Shown here piece after piece: positions 51,605-60,671 of a stretch of 64,000 nt of DNA (its first letter is position 1; each line of letters begins with the position of its first letter). Below the pieces are notes generated by a model. It was given only the letters and a program-made list of their open reading frames with translations, was not told the DNA's origin and ran no database searches. Origin of the DNA: CANJBX01 sp035556735 (GTDB lineage: Bacteria; Pseudomonadota; Alphaproteobacteria; Rhizobiales; Xanthobacteraceae); the NCBI GenBank assembly GCA_035556735.1, contig DATMFF010000001.1, positions 124,001-188,000 on the forward strand. The letters are read 5' to 3'. The translations under genes and the position numbers were made by a program.

Positions 51605-52471
51605 CTAGCCGGCGAACCGGTAGCGGAAGCGCTCGCCGTCCGCGAGGATGTGACCTGCCGTGGGGCTCGGGAAGTGAATCGGCAGCATCAGGATTCCGCT
51701 GTCCGCATACTGACCGAAGAAGCGCCGGCGCGTCTGCGCCGCCTGCAGCGGGTCGGTGCAGAAGCCGGTAGACCAGTCGGGCTCGCGGCATTGCAAGGCA
51801 TGATGAACCATATCGCCGAGCACGATGGCTTCCTGTCCCAGCGAGCGGATGTGCACGCAGCAGTGATAGGGCGTGTGGCCCGGCGATAGCGACATGAAGA
51901 ACGTATCGTCGAGCGCATAGCTTTCGTCGATCAGCAAAGCCTGATGCGCCTCCAGGATCGGCAGGCAGTTCATCCGCCACACCGCACCGCGCGCATCGCC
52001 GGCCTTCTCCTGCTGTTCCCAATAGGCATATTCGAGACGATGAAATATGTACTTGGCACGCGGGAAGGTCGGCACCCAGCGACCTTCGACAAGGCGTGTG
52101 TTCCATCCGGTGTGGTCGATGTGAAGGTGTGTGCAGAACACGTAGTCAATGTCGGAGAACTGGAGGCCGAGGGCATGGAACCCCTCGAGCCACGGCGCCG
52201 TCGGGAAGTTCCACGGCGGTCCATAGCCCTTGTCTTCGCCGGTGCAGGTGTCGATCAGCACGGTGTAGCGGGGCGTGCGCACCACGAAAGTCTGATAGGG
52301 TAGAACCAGCTTGCCGCTGGCACTATCATAGAGAAACGGCTCCATCTCTCCGAGATGACGGCGGGCCAACGCGAGATCGGCAGTCGGAAACATGTTGTCG
52401 ATGCTCCGCCACGGACCGTTACGCTCGACGATGCAATTGATGGTCACATTGCCGATCCTGATGCCGTTCAC
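51605..52471 (-). CDS. Metallo-beta-lactamase-fold hydrolase
   Basis: The product has 288 residues. The di-metal motif HxHxDH is in CTHLHIDHTGWNTR; further ligands come from SLSPGHTPYHC and later HHALQCREPDW. The substrate may be a lactone, ester or phosphodiester. I set the start at a GTG with GGGAGGG six bases upstream, giving MNGIRIGNVTIN (as initiator Met); a longer frame upstream lacks support. Confidence 0.87.
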   Translation of the reverse strand: MNGIRIGNVTINCIVERNGPWRSIDNMFPTADLALARRHLGEMEPFLYDSASGKLVLPYQTFVVRTPRYTVLIDTCTGEDKGYGPPWNFPTAPWLEGFHALGLQFSDIDYVFCTHLHIDHTGWNTRLVEGRWVPTFPRAKYIFHRLEYAYWEQQEKAGDARGAVWRMNCLPILEAHQALLIDESYALDDTFFMSLSPGHTPYHCCVHIRSLGQEAIVLGDMVHHALQCREPDWSTGFCTDPLQAAQTRRRFFGQYADSGILMLPIHFPSPTAGHILADGERFRYRFAG

Positions 52472-52642
52472 GTGAGTCCCTCCCCGGCTGGCGTGGCCTT
52501 CGACCGGCATTCGACCAAGCGCGCGGCGCTTGAGTCAATCAGCCGCATGGACCTGCAACCTTATCCGGCGCAAATCGATTGGAAGCGACGCGGGACCGGC
52601 GTTGATCAGGACTCGCAGGCAGACGAAAGCGGGAGAGGCGGA

Positions 52643-53206
52643 ATGCGCCGAACGTTGGCCACCATGACAGCGGCAGTGGCGATCGCAGTCGCGGCTTGGA
52701 TCGGCGAGGCCGCGGCCGCCAGCTGGCCGGTTACCATCGTTGCCATCGGCGCCAGCAACACGTCAGGCTGGGGCGTCGGCGGAGAGGCGGCCTACCCGGC
52801 TCGACTCGAGGCGCTGCTGCGTGAGCGCGGCTACCACACCACGGTCATCAATGCCGGCGTGCCGTTCCAGACGACGTACTGGATGCTGGGCCGCATCGAC
52901 CGCGATGTGCCGGATGGTACGCGCCTCGTTATCATCCAGCCGGGCGGCAACGACCTGCGGTTCTTCGGCAGCAAAGCAAATCGCGCGGCGAACATCGAGG
53001 CGATGGTCGCGAAGCTGCGCGCGCGCGGCATCCAGTCGATCGTCTATGACCCGGTATTCGCGCCGGAAGATTATCAGTGGGACCGCATCCATCTGAATGC
53101 ACAGGCGCACGCGAAGATCGCACAGGACTTGTTGCCCGAGGTGATCGAGGCGATCGACCCGCGCGCCACCCGGCGCAAGGCCGCCGGTCAGCGCACCACC
53201 CGGTAG
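52643..53206 (+). CDS. SGNH/GDSL-type esterase, exported
   Basis: The product has 187 residues. It has a signal peptide (about 1-26), then block I with the catalytic Ser (AIGASNTSGWG, S38), block III GGNDLRFF, and block V DRIHLNAQAHAKIA (Asp and His). It resembles the TesA/arylesterase lysophospholipase group. The ATG has GAGAGGCGGA upstream. The last 19 bases overlap the end of the convergent glycosyltransferase-like gene. Confidence 0.88.
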   Translation: MRRTLATMTAAVAIAVAAWIGEAAAASWPVTIVAIGASNTSGWGVGGEAAYPARLEALLRERGYHTTVINAGVPFQTTYWMLGRIDRDVPDGTRLVIIQPGGNDLRFFGSKANRAANIEAMVAKLRARGIQSIVYDPVFAPEDYQWDRIHLNAQAHAKIAQDLLPEVIEAIDPRATRRKAAGQRTTR

Positions 53207-54945
53207 ACTGCAAACGTTTCGTCGTCACGCGTTCCGTTGACCGGCGCCAGCCAGGCCGGTGGACGGCCCGCCCGCAGGTCCGCCCAGAGCGAGCCGGGGC
53301 CGGGATCGATGCCGGTGGACGTGTGCCGCCCGCACACCGCCACATAGGCGACCGCGTGACGGATCGCCACCGCTTTCGCCTCATCCGGCGTTCCGTTGAG
53401 AATGGCATGCGCGGCGATCACGCCGCCAGACAGGCGATGATAAGGAGCGGCCATCACGGCATGCGGCGTCAGCGCCAGCACATAGGGACCATAGTTGATC
53501 TCGGTCGCCACTAGGCCCGCCGGAAGCCGAGCCAGCGCGCCATACGCCGCGTTGCGGGTGCATGCCGCACGGTCGACAAGGCCGGCGCGCGTCGCTGTGC
53601 CCCCCGCTGCCTGTGCGAAGGTGATGGCGCCGGCGGTGACGACCGTGGGCGTCAGCAGGATTGCGGCGGCGAGACGTGCGGCAAGCGTCACGCGGGGGGA
53701 GGACGCAGTGAGGCGCGCGACAAGCGCGGCGACGAGCGGCAGCGCGAACCACATGGCATAGGCATAAAGCTTCGCTGCGCCCACGGTGAGCGCAAGGGCA
53801 AGTGCAAGCGCGAGCGCGCAAAGCCAGAATGCGAAATCACGCCGCAGGGCCGCATTGCGCGCCAAGCCCGCGGCAGCTATGAGCGCCACCAGCGGAAACG
53901 CGGCCAGCCAGACCGCCGTCATGGGCATGCTGCGTGCGACGGACAGCAGCGGTTCCGTCTCGTCGACGCTATTCAGCCACAGAAGCTTCACGGCTTCGTC
54001 GGTCAGGGCAAAGGGACCGGCAATGCAGCGCGGTTCGATCAGCACGAAGGCGGCCGCGGCAACCGCACCGATGCCAACAAGGGCGAGGCCGCGCGAAAGC
54101 GCGGTGCGCCGATCAGCGCCCGCTGCAACGATGCACAGGCCAGCCCCGGCAATGACGACGGGCACGAGCCAATTGATGGCGATGGCGTCACAGGCCGGGC
54201 GGCCCCAATGCGCCGGCGGGACGACCAGCAAAAAGCCTGCGGCCGTTCCCGCCACGAGTCCGGCGCCGTAATGCGCAGGCACGCGCGCGGGCACGACCAG
54301 TGCAAGGCGGACCACGAGTGCCGCCCCGACGAGAGCGGTGAACGGTACGTTCTCCAGGCCGATGGCCAGCGCTATGCCGCTCAGAGCGCCGGCGAGCGCT
54401 GCGGCGTAGCGCAGGCGATCCGCCCAGCAGGCCGCGGCCAACGCTGCAAGCGCGAGTGCGATCTGCACATTGTGATGGTCGATGCGGCCGGGCTTGAAGT
54501 GCTGGAACGCCGGCAGCGCGCAGGCCGACAATAGCAGCGCGATGAGCGCCGCACCGCGCCCGCCAATGCGCCACGCCGCCGCCGCAACGCTGCCCATGGC
54601 GACGAGCAGCCAGAGCAACGGCCACAGCGCGCGCATCAATTGCTCCGCGAGGTCCGCGGTGACGAACGGGCGTGCGGCGAGATAGAGCGCCGCAAGGCCA
54701 GCGTCGATCAGGCGTGACCAATGGCCGTCATAGCCCGTTGGCGGATCGAGGCGCGCCTCATGCAGGTCGAACCAGCCGTGCCCGGCGAGAAATGCACGCA
54801 CTTCGACGAGGCGCATGGCGTCGTCGGCATCGAACAGGCGCAGCCCCATCTCCGGCCACCGCTGCGCCAGCAGCACGCCCGCGGTCACTGCCCAGGCGAG
54901 TCCAAGCAGAACGGGAAAGCTGAGCGTGCGCGGGTTCGTCGGCAT
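53188..54945 (-). CDS. Polytopic GT-C-fold glycosyltransferase-like membrane protein
   Basis: The product is about 585 residues with about thirteen helices. After the first helix there is a short acidic motif in MGLRLFDADDAMRLVEVRAF, and between helices FKPGRIDHHNVQIALAL. The acidic pair and the DHHN motif recall oligosaccharyltransferase STT3/PMT GT-C enzymes, which transfer sugars from lipid carriers. A C-terminal periplasmic part carries three cysteines (AACTRN, VAVCGRH and so on). No glycan cluster is near, so donor and acceptor are unknown. The start is taken at the ATG giving MPTNPRTLSFP. Confidence 0.62.
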   Translation of the reverse strand: MPTNPRTLSFPVLLGLAWAVTAGVLLAQRWPEMGLRLFDADDAMRLVEVRAFLAGHGWFDLHEARLDPPTGYDGHWSRLIDAGLAALYLAARPFVTADLAEQLMRALWPLLWLLVAMGSVAAAAWRIGGRGAALIALLLSACALPAFQHFKPGRIDHHNVQIALALAALAAACWADRLRYAAALAGALSGIALAIGLENVPFTALVGAALVVRLALVVPARVPAHYGAGLVAGTAAGFLLVVPPAHWGRPACDAIAINWLVPVVIAGAGLCIVAAGADRRTALSRGLALVGIGAVAAAAFVLIEPRCIAGPFALTDEAVKLLWLNSVDETEPLLSVARSMPMTAVWLAAFPLVALIAAAGLARNAALRRDFAFWLCALALALALALTVGAAKLYAYAMWFALPLVAALVARLTASSPRVTLAARLAAAILLTPTVVTAGAITFAQAAGGTATRAGLVDRAACTRNAAYGALARLPAGLVATEINYGPYVLALTPHAVMAAPYHRLSGGVIAAHAILNGTPDEAKAVAIRHAVAYVAVCGRHTSTGIDPGPGSLWADLRAGRPPAWLAPVNGTRDDETFAVYRVVR

Positions 54946-55013
54946 GGGGGTAGTCAGCAATGCCGCACGGGCATTGACGCTCCCTTAATGTTAGGCACGC
55001 AGCATGCACGGCG

Positions 55014-55832
55014 ATGTCGCGATTTTCGGTCTTCAAGCTCGGTATCAGTACCGCCGTCGGCGTTGCGCTGGCTTTGCTGGTGGCGCACCGCCCGCTGACG
55101 GCGCCGCTGCCCAACACTGTCGAACTTGCCGACATGACATGGGTCGAGGTGCGCAGCGCCCTCGATCGAGGCTATACGACAGTCATCGTGCCCAGCGGCG
55201 GGATCGAGCAGAATGGCCCGCACATGGTCCTCGGCAAGCACGACTACATCGTGCGCACGGCCGCACGCCGCATCGCCGCCGAGCTCGGACAGACGCTGGT
55301 GGCCCCGGTCGTTTCCTATGTACCGGAAGGCAGCTACGATCCGCCGACCGGCCACATGCGATTTCCAGGAACGCTGGGCGTATCCGAAGCTGTCTACGCC
55401 AACGTGCTCGAAGGCGTCGCCCGCAGCCTCAAGACAGCCGGCTTCAAGACGATCTGCTTCATCGGCGACCATGGCGGCAGCCAAGCTCCCCAGGCGGAGG
55501 TTGCGGCTCGCCTCTCGAAGGAGTGGGCCGATGACGGTGTCCGGATCGTCCATGTCGATGCCTACTATTCCGACGCGGCACAGATCGCTTTGCTCGAGCG
55601 GCAGGGCGAAAGCCGCAAGAGCATCGGCAGCCATGCCAGCATCATCGATACGTCGGAGTTGATGGCGGTGCATCTCGAAGGCGTCGATCTGTCTCGCCTC
55701 AGCGCTTTCACCCTGCAGCAGACCGGGATCGACGGAGATCCGCGCGACGCGTCGGCCGAGCGCGGACGCGAGTTGCTCAGCCTGCGGATCGCGGCGGCGG
55801 TGCAGCAGATCCGATCGCAACATCCGCGCTAG
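55014..55832 (+). CDS. Membrane-anchored creatininase-family amidohydrolase, variant motif
   Basis: The product has 272 residues. An N-terminal hydrophobic anchor (about 8-24) precedes a creatininase fold. The metal motif reads GGIEQNGPHMVLGKHD (residues 63-77), where canonical enzymes have EQHGxHLPxxTD; the metal His is Asn here. The second motif is FIGDHGGSQAP instead of NGHGGN. Creatininase relatives open cyclic amides or formamides. This branch may have altered metal binding, and its substrate is unknown. Its end overlaps the convergent sterol-desaturase-like gene by 56 bases. Confidence 0.8.
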   Translation: MSRFSVFKLGISTAVGVALALLVAHRPLTAPLPNTVELADMTWVEVRSALDRGYTTVIVPSGGIEQNGPHMVLGKHDYIVRTAARRIAAELGQTLVAPVVSYVPEGSYDPPTGHMRFPGTLGVSEAVYANVLEGVARSLKTAGFKTICFIGDHGGSQAPQAEVAARLSKEWADDGVRIVHVDAYYSDAAQIALLERQGESRKSIGSHASIIDTSELMAVHLEGVDLSRLSAFTLQQTGIDGDPRDASAERGRELLSLRIAAAVQQIRSQHPR

Positions 55833-56691
55833 CCACCGACGCGGCGCTGGTCCGCTTGCGCATGAAGGGATAGACCATCTGGCCGACGAAGCCCTGCGGG
55901 AACTGCGCGTCGTCGATCCCATACTGCTGCGGCAGCCTGCCTTGCGGCATATAGAACGTGCCGAACAAAACGTCCCACAACGCAAACGTCGGCGCGAAAT
56001 TCTTCTCGCCACCCTCATCAGGCGGACCGTGGTGCCAGCGGTGGAACACGGGCGTCGCGATCACGTACCTGAGCGGGCCGAAGGTCCAGTTGAGATTGGC
56101 ATGAACGAAGGTGGCGCTGATGGTCTGCCACGGCGCGAGCGCGATCAGCACGATCGGCGAAATGCCGGCAAACAGCATCAGCACGTCGACCAGGAAGGGA
56201 CCCAGCGCGAGATTGACGGGATGGAAGCGATAGGCCGTGGTCCAGTCGACGTCCTCGGCGGAATGATGGATCGCATGATAAGGCCACAGGTGCACCCCGT
56301 GGAATATCCGGTGGATCCAGTACAGCAGGAAGTCTGAAGCAACGAGATAGATCACGCCCTGCCACACCGGAGAGAGCGCGCTCAGCGGGCTGAGGCCATC
56401 GCGGATATAGGCGTCGAGCTGCTCGGCGCTCACGAAGCGCATGGGAATGATGGCGACCGCGACCATCAGTGCAATGCGGATGTAAGGCGCGATGAAAGGC
56501 ACGATCAGCCAGTAGCACGCATCGGTGGCGAGGCCGCGGTTGCGCCACCAAGTCGACCCGGAATTGCACGCCTGTCGCGATGACAAGGTGAGTAGGGTGA
56601 AGGTCACGGCCATGCCAAGCGTGATCGGCACGAGCGACCAGGCCACGTCCCAGACCCTCGCCGCAAGAACATACGGCAGATCCAACAGCAT
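55777..56691 (-). CDS. Sterol desaturase / fatty acid hydroxylase-family membrane enzyme
   Basis: The product has 304 residues with four or five helices. Histidine boxes for a di-iron centre are present: YWIHRIFHG (HxxxH), YHAIHHSAED (HxxHH) and FHRWHHGPPD (HxxHH). Bacterial members hydroxylate or desaturate lipids such as hopanoid, carotenoid or ornithine-lipid chains; the substrate is unknown. The start is the ATG giving MLLDLPYVLAARVWD. Its C-terminal Ala/Ser-rich codons lie antisense to the end of the creatininase-like gene. Confidence 0.88.
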   Translation of the reverse strand: MLLDLPYVLAARVWDVAWSLVPITLGMAVTFTLLTLSSRQACNSGSTWWRNRGLATDACYWLIVPFIAPYIRIALMVAVAIIPMRFVSAEQLDAYIRDGLSPLSALSPVWQGVIYLVASDFLLYWIHRIFHGVHLWPYHAIHHSAEDVDWTTAYRFHPVNLALGPFLVDVLMLFAGISPIVLIALAPWQTISATFVHANLNWTFGPLRYVIATPVFHRWHHGPPDEGGEKNFAPTFALWDVLFGTFYMPQGRLPQQYGIDDAQFPQGFVGQMVYPFMRKRTSAASVASADVAIGSAAPPPRSAG

Positions 56692-56886
56692 GATGATCCC
56701 ACGCGCGTGAATGTGCACCGAGGTAGCGCGCGCGCCGTTAAGAATGGCTTGTGCGGATCGGCGAGCCGAGATGGGGCGTATGGCGCCGGTCCAAGTCACC
56801 GCATGGCTAACAAATCAATAATGCGGTCCTCGACGGCCCGTCGGCTGACCGTTGGCGGATCGCGTCAATTCCCCGCGACGGAAGGC

Positions 56887-57948
56887 TTAAAGGTCCTCGC
56901 TGGGCGGATAGAGATGCTTGCAGCCCAAGGGATCCTCGACGCGATACCGGTCTTCGGCAGCATGCGTCAGGTAACACGGTCCGATCGGGACCTTTCCGGC
57001 GCCGCCGGGAATGTCGAGCACGTAGGTGGGCTGCGCGATACCCGAAAGCCTGCCGCGCAGCTCGCGCATCAACCCTTGGCCTTCTGCGATGCTCGTGCGC
57101 AGATGCGCGGTGCCAGGGGCGAGATCGCCCTGGTGCAGGTAGTACGGTTTGATACGGCACTCGACCAACGCACGCAGCAGCGCCTCGAGGCTCGCAGCGT
57201 CGTCATTGACGCCGCGCAGCAGCACGCTCTGGCTGAGCACCGGCACACCGGCGTCGATGAACCGCGCGCAGGCGGCACGTGCCGCGCCCGACAGCTCGCG
57301 TGCATGGTTCACGTGGACGACGACGTAGGTCGCCTTGCCCGCCGCCTTGAGGGCACGTACCAGCTCTCCGGTCACGCGCTCGGGCGCGACAACGGGCGTG
57401 CGCGTATGCACGCGCAGGACTTTGACGTGCGCGAGCGCGGCAAGCTCGCGCATCACGGCGCGCAGCCGTCGCGCTGACAGCAGGAGCGGCTCGCCGCCGG
57501 TGAGGATCACTTCCCAGATCTGCGTATTGGCGCGGATGTAGGCCAGCGCCGCCTGCACTGCCTGCGGCGAGAGCGTGCCGCGCCCGCGCGGCCCCACCAT
57601 CTCGCGGCGGAAGCAGTAGCGGCAGTAAACCGGGCAGACGTGCACGAGCTTGAGCAGCACCCGATCCGGATAGCGATGCACGATGCCCTCCACCGGGCTG
57701 TGCGCATCGTCGCCGATCGGATCGGCGCGCTCGGCCGGCGTGGTCACGAGCTCCGCCGCGTCGGGCACGAACTGGCGCGCCAGCGGATCGGCCGGGTCCG
57801 CCGGATCGATCAGGGCGGCGATCGTCGGGCTGATCGCGACGGCATAGCGCGCCGCCACAGCGTCGAGTGCCACCCGCTGGCTTGGCGCTGCCAGTCCGGC
57901 ATCGACCACCTCGGCGGCGCTCCGAAGCGCCTTTGCGGATTGTGTCAT
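56887..57948 (-). CDS. epmB: EF-P beta-lysylation protein EpmB (lysine 2,3-aminomutase-like)
   Basis: The product has 353 residues. The radical SAM cluster motif is C105, C109, C112 in HVCPVYCRYCFRRE, followed by EVILTGGEPLLLSARRL and a PLP-binding region near LDIPGGAGKVP. EpmB converts (S)-alpha-lysine to (R)-beta-lysine used to modify EF-P. Assignment rests on the efp and epmA genes within 2 kb; a catabolic lysine 2,3-aminomutase would usually be longer. The start is the ATG giving MTQSAKALRSAAEV. Confidence 0.9.
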   Translation of the reverse strand: MTQSAKALRSAAEVVDAGLAAPSQRVALDAVAARYAVAISPTIAALIDPADPADPLARQFVPDAAELVTTPAERADPIGDDAHSPVEGIVHRYPDRVLLKLVHVCPVYCRYCFRREMVGPRGRGTLSPQAVQAALAYIRANTQIWEVILTGGEPLLLSARRLRAVMRELAALAHVKVLRVHTRTPVVAPERVTGELVRALKAAGKATYVVVHVNHARELSGAARAACARFIDAGVPVLSQSVLLRGVNDDAASLEALLRALVECRIKPYYLHQGDLAPGTAHLRTSIAEGQGLMRELRGRLSGIAQPTYVLDIPGGAGKVPIGPCYLTHAAEDRYRVEDPLGCKHLYPPSEDL

Positions 57949-58055
57949 GATCCGATCTCTTTTCAGCGGGGGCAGATGACAGCCTATCGCGCAGCACCCG
58001 ACCGGTCCTATGATGCTTTCTTGCGTCGTGCCCATCCCATTGTCGAGGACCCCGC

Positions 58056-58835
58056 ATGAGTGTCACCCGCGCCGAAGCCAAACTGGCATCCGGGACGCTC
58101 CCATACGCGGTGCTCGGAGAAGGTCGGCCGCTGCTCTATCTGCACGCCGCCGGCGGCCCGCTGATCTCGCCGGTGCTGGAAGGGCTCGCCGCCAGTCACC
58201 GTGTTTACGCACCGATTGCACCCGGGTTCGACGGGACGCCGGTGCATGACACCGTGAAAGGCATTCCGGGACTGGCCGATCTCTACATCGCGTTTGTCGA
58301 GGCCGTCATCAAGACGCCCGTCGATGTCATGGGGCATTCGTTCGGCGGCTGGACCGCACTCTGGATGGCGCTCAAGCAGCCCGACTTGATCGACCAATTG
58401 GTTCTCGAAGCTCCCGGCGGCCTGCGTTTTGGCGCCACGCCGACGCCCCCGGCCGGCCCGGACGAGATCATCCGGCGTCTTTACGCCTATCCGGAGAAGG
58501 CCAAGCCATTCATCATGGCACCCGAGGCCACGGCCGCCAACATGCAGGCATTCGCGCGCTATCACTCCGGGATTCTTGTCGACGAGGAACTCGCCGGGCG
58601 ACTGCCGCAGATCAAGGCGCGCACGCTTGTCATCCTCGCCTCCAAGGACATGATGATCCCCGCCAAGACGGGCCAGGTGCTCAAGGAGAAGATCCCGTCG
58701 TCGCACATCACCTACGTCTATGATGCTGCCCATGCGATCGAAATCGACCAGCCCGAACGCATGTTGCGGCTGGTCAAGGCGTTCCTCGAGCGCGGCGAAT
58801 CCTACATCGTGAATTTCGGCGGCGCGGCCGCGTAG
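58056..58835 (+). CDS. Alpha/beta hydrolase
   Basis: The product has 259 residues. The nucleophile elbow is DVMGHSFGGWTALW (S95), the oxyanion region is LYLHAAGGPL, and the His is in YVYDAAHAIEID. There is no signal peptide. It stands between epmB and epmA on the other strand, five bases from the epmA stop. It could be an incidental esterase or a neglected partner of EF-P modification; nothing in the sequence decides. Confidence 0.88.
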   Translation: MSVTRAEAKLASGTLPYAVLGEGRPLLYLHAAGGPLISPVLEGLAASHRVYAPIAPGFDGTPVHDTVKGIPGLADLYIAFVEAVIKTPVDVMGHSFGGWTALWMALKQPDLIDQLVLEAPGGLRFGATPTPPAGPDEIIRRLYAYPEKAKPFIMAPEATAANMQAFARYHSGILVDEELAGRLPQIKARTLVILASKDMMIPAKTGQVLKEKIPSSHITYVYDAAHAIEIDQPERMLRLVKAFLERGESYIVNFGGAAA

Positions 58836-58840
58836 CCAAG

Positions 58841-59878
58841 TCAATCGAGCGGAGTCCAGATCACTTGATCGATGCGCGCCGCGCCGGTCGCGAGCATCAC
58901 AAGTCGATCGAACCCGAGCGCGATCCCGCAAGCCGGCGGCATGTGTGCCAGCGCGGCGAGGAAATCCTCGTCGATTGGATACCGCTCGCCGTGCACGCGC
59001 ACCTTTTCCGCCATCTCGGCCTCGAAGCGCCGGCGCTGCTCGACGGCATCTGTCAACTCGCCAAAGGCATTGGCGAGCTCGACACCACACATGTAGAGCT
59101 CGAATCGCTCTGCTACGCGCGGATCTTGCGGCTTGCGGCGAGCGAGCGCCGCCTCGACCGCTGGATACTCATCGAGGATCGTGGCGCGGCCGATTCCAAG
59201 CCGCGGCTCGATCCGCTCGACCAGAATGCGGCTGAAAATGTCCGACCAAGTGTCATCTACGGCGACCTCGATCCGCGCCGCCTGGGCCTGACGCGCAAGC
59301 GCATCGCGATCCGCCTGATCGTCCGCCAACGTCGCCAGCAAATCGATTCCGGCGAATTCGCCGAACGCCTGCGCGACCGTGATCCGCTGCGGGGAAGCGA
59401 AGGGATCGGCTTCACGCCCGCGAAACGAGAAGCGTTTGGCGCCGGCGACTTTCGCCGCGCATGCCAGGATCGCAGCGCAGTCCTCGATCAGCACGTCATA
59501 AGACTCTTCGGCCCGGTACCATTCGAGCAGGGTGAACTCGGGGTGATGCAGCGCCCCGCGCTCGCGATTGCGAAACACGCGGGCGAAGTCGAAGATGCGC
59601 CGCTCGCCAGCCGCCACCAGCTTCTTGCAGGCGAATTCCGGCGAGGTGTGAAGGTAAAGCGACCGGCGCTCACCGGCTGGCGTCGTCAGCTCAGTCCGAA
59701 ACGCGTGCAGATGCGCCTCATTGCCGGGCGAGACCTGCAGGATGCCGGCCTCGACCTCGATGAAGCCCTGCCCGGCAAAGTACGCGCGCAGGGCCGCGGT
59801 CATCCGGCCGCGCGCGAGCAGCAACGGACGCCGATCGGCGTGAAGGCGAGCGTTCCACCAGGCTGAGCCATCGGCCAT
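58841..59878 (-). CDS. epmA: EF-P lysine--lysine ligase EpmA (GenX/PoxA)
   Basis: The product has 345 residues. It is a class II lysyl-tRNA synthetase catalytic core without the anticodon domain: motif 2 FARVFRNRERGALHHPEFTL, then LEWYRAEESYD, and motif 3 GIALGFDRLVMLATGA. This is the EpmA arrangement, which attaches (R)-beta-lysine to EF-P. It is divergent from efp (116 bases between starts) and belongs with epmB and efp. Confidence 0.95.
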   Translation of the reverse strand: MADGSAWWNARLHADRRPLLLARGRMTAALRAYFAGQGFIEVEAGILQVSPGNEAHLHAFRTELTTPAGERRSLYLHTSPEFACKKLVAAGERRIFDFARVFRNRERGALHHPEFTLLEWYRAEESYDVLIEDCAAILACAAKVAGAKRFSFRGREADPFASPQRITVAQAFGEFAGIDLLATLADDQADRDALARQAQAARIEVAVDDTWSDIFSRILVERIEPRLGIGRATILDEYPAVEAALARRKPQDPRVAERFELYMCGVELANAFGELTDAVEQRRRFEAEMAEKVRVHGERYPIDEDFLAALAHMPPACGIALGFDRLVMLATGAARIDQVIWTPLD

Positions 59879-59994
59879 TAATCGCTTCCCCGGATTCTGC
59901 GGAAAGGGCTGGCGGATACCCGCAAGATCAGTATGTTGCGCCCGAGATTTCGGCCCCGTGCCGTCGGAAGGCCCTAAATTAAGGAAAACTGCCC

Positions 59995-60561
59995 GTGAAG
60001 GTCATCGCCAGTTCGCTCCGCAAAGGCAATATCGTCGATGTCGACGGCAAGCTCTACGTCGTCCTCCATGCAGAGAATTTTCATCCTGGCAAGGGCACGC
60101 CGACCACCTCGGTGGACATGCGCCGTATCAGCGACGGTGTCAAAGTCGCGCAGCGCTACAAGACGACTGACCAGGTCGAGCGCGCCCACGTGGAGGACCG
60201 TGAATTCCAGTACCTGTACCAAGACGGCGACGGCTTCCATTTCATGAACACCGAGACCTACGACCAGGTCACGCTCAACTCTGACGTCGTCGGCGATCAG
60301 GCCGTCTATCTGCAGCCGGAGATGAAAGTGATGCTGGCTGTGCACGAGGGTGTGCCGATCTCGATCGAAATGCCGCAAAAGGTCGTGCTCGAGGTGGTGG
60401 AGACCGAGCCGACCGTGAAGGGACAGACCGCCTCCGGCTCGTTCAAGCCGGCGATGCTGTCGAACGGCGTGAAGACCATGGTCCCCGGCCACATCGTGGT
60501 CGGCACCCGGGTCGTCGTCATGACCGAGGACGGCTCCTACGTCGAGCGTGCCAAGGACTGA
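59995..60561 (+). CDS. efp: Elongation factor P
   Basis: The product has 188 residues and three beta-barrel domains. The modification loop is NFHPGKGTPTTSVD with K33, the residue lysylated by EpmA. The C-terminal signature MVPGHIVVGTRVVVMTEDGS is present. EF-P relieves ribosome stalling at polyproline. The start is GTG with AAGGA about ten bases upstream. Confidence 0.97.
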   Translation: MKVIASSLRKGNIVDVDGKLYVVLHAENFHPGKGTPTTSVDMRRISDGVKVAQRYKTTDQVERAHVEDREFQYLYQDGDGFHFMNTETYDQVTLNSDVVGDQAVYLQPEMKVMLAVHEGVPISIEMPQKVVLEVVETEPTVKGQTASGSFKPAMLSNGVKTMVPGHIVVGTRVVVMTEDGSYVERAKD

Positions 60562-60591
60562 CGCGCGCCCTGCTCACCGTGTCGAAATGAT

Positions 60592-60621
60592 CGAGGCTCA
60601 TACTTTGCGATGAGCACCTCG
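60592..60621. terminator. Hairpin between convergent efp and monooxygenase genes
   Basis: CGAGGCTCAT (60592-60601) pairs with ATGAG/CCTCG (60610-60621) with a two-base bulge and an eight-base loop. It lies between two convergent genes and could end transcription from either side, but it lacks a T-run, so support is modest. Confidence 0.4.
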
Positions 60622-60671
60622 CGGCGGAGCAGGACACTCTGACAGCGCACAGAGCGCTGGCACGTTCGTCG

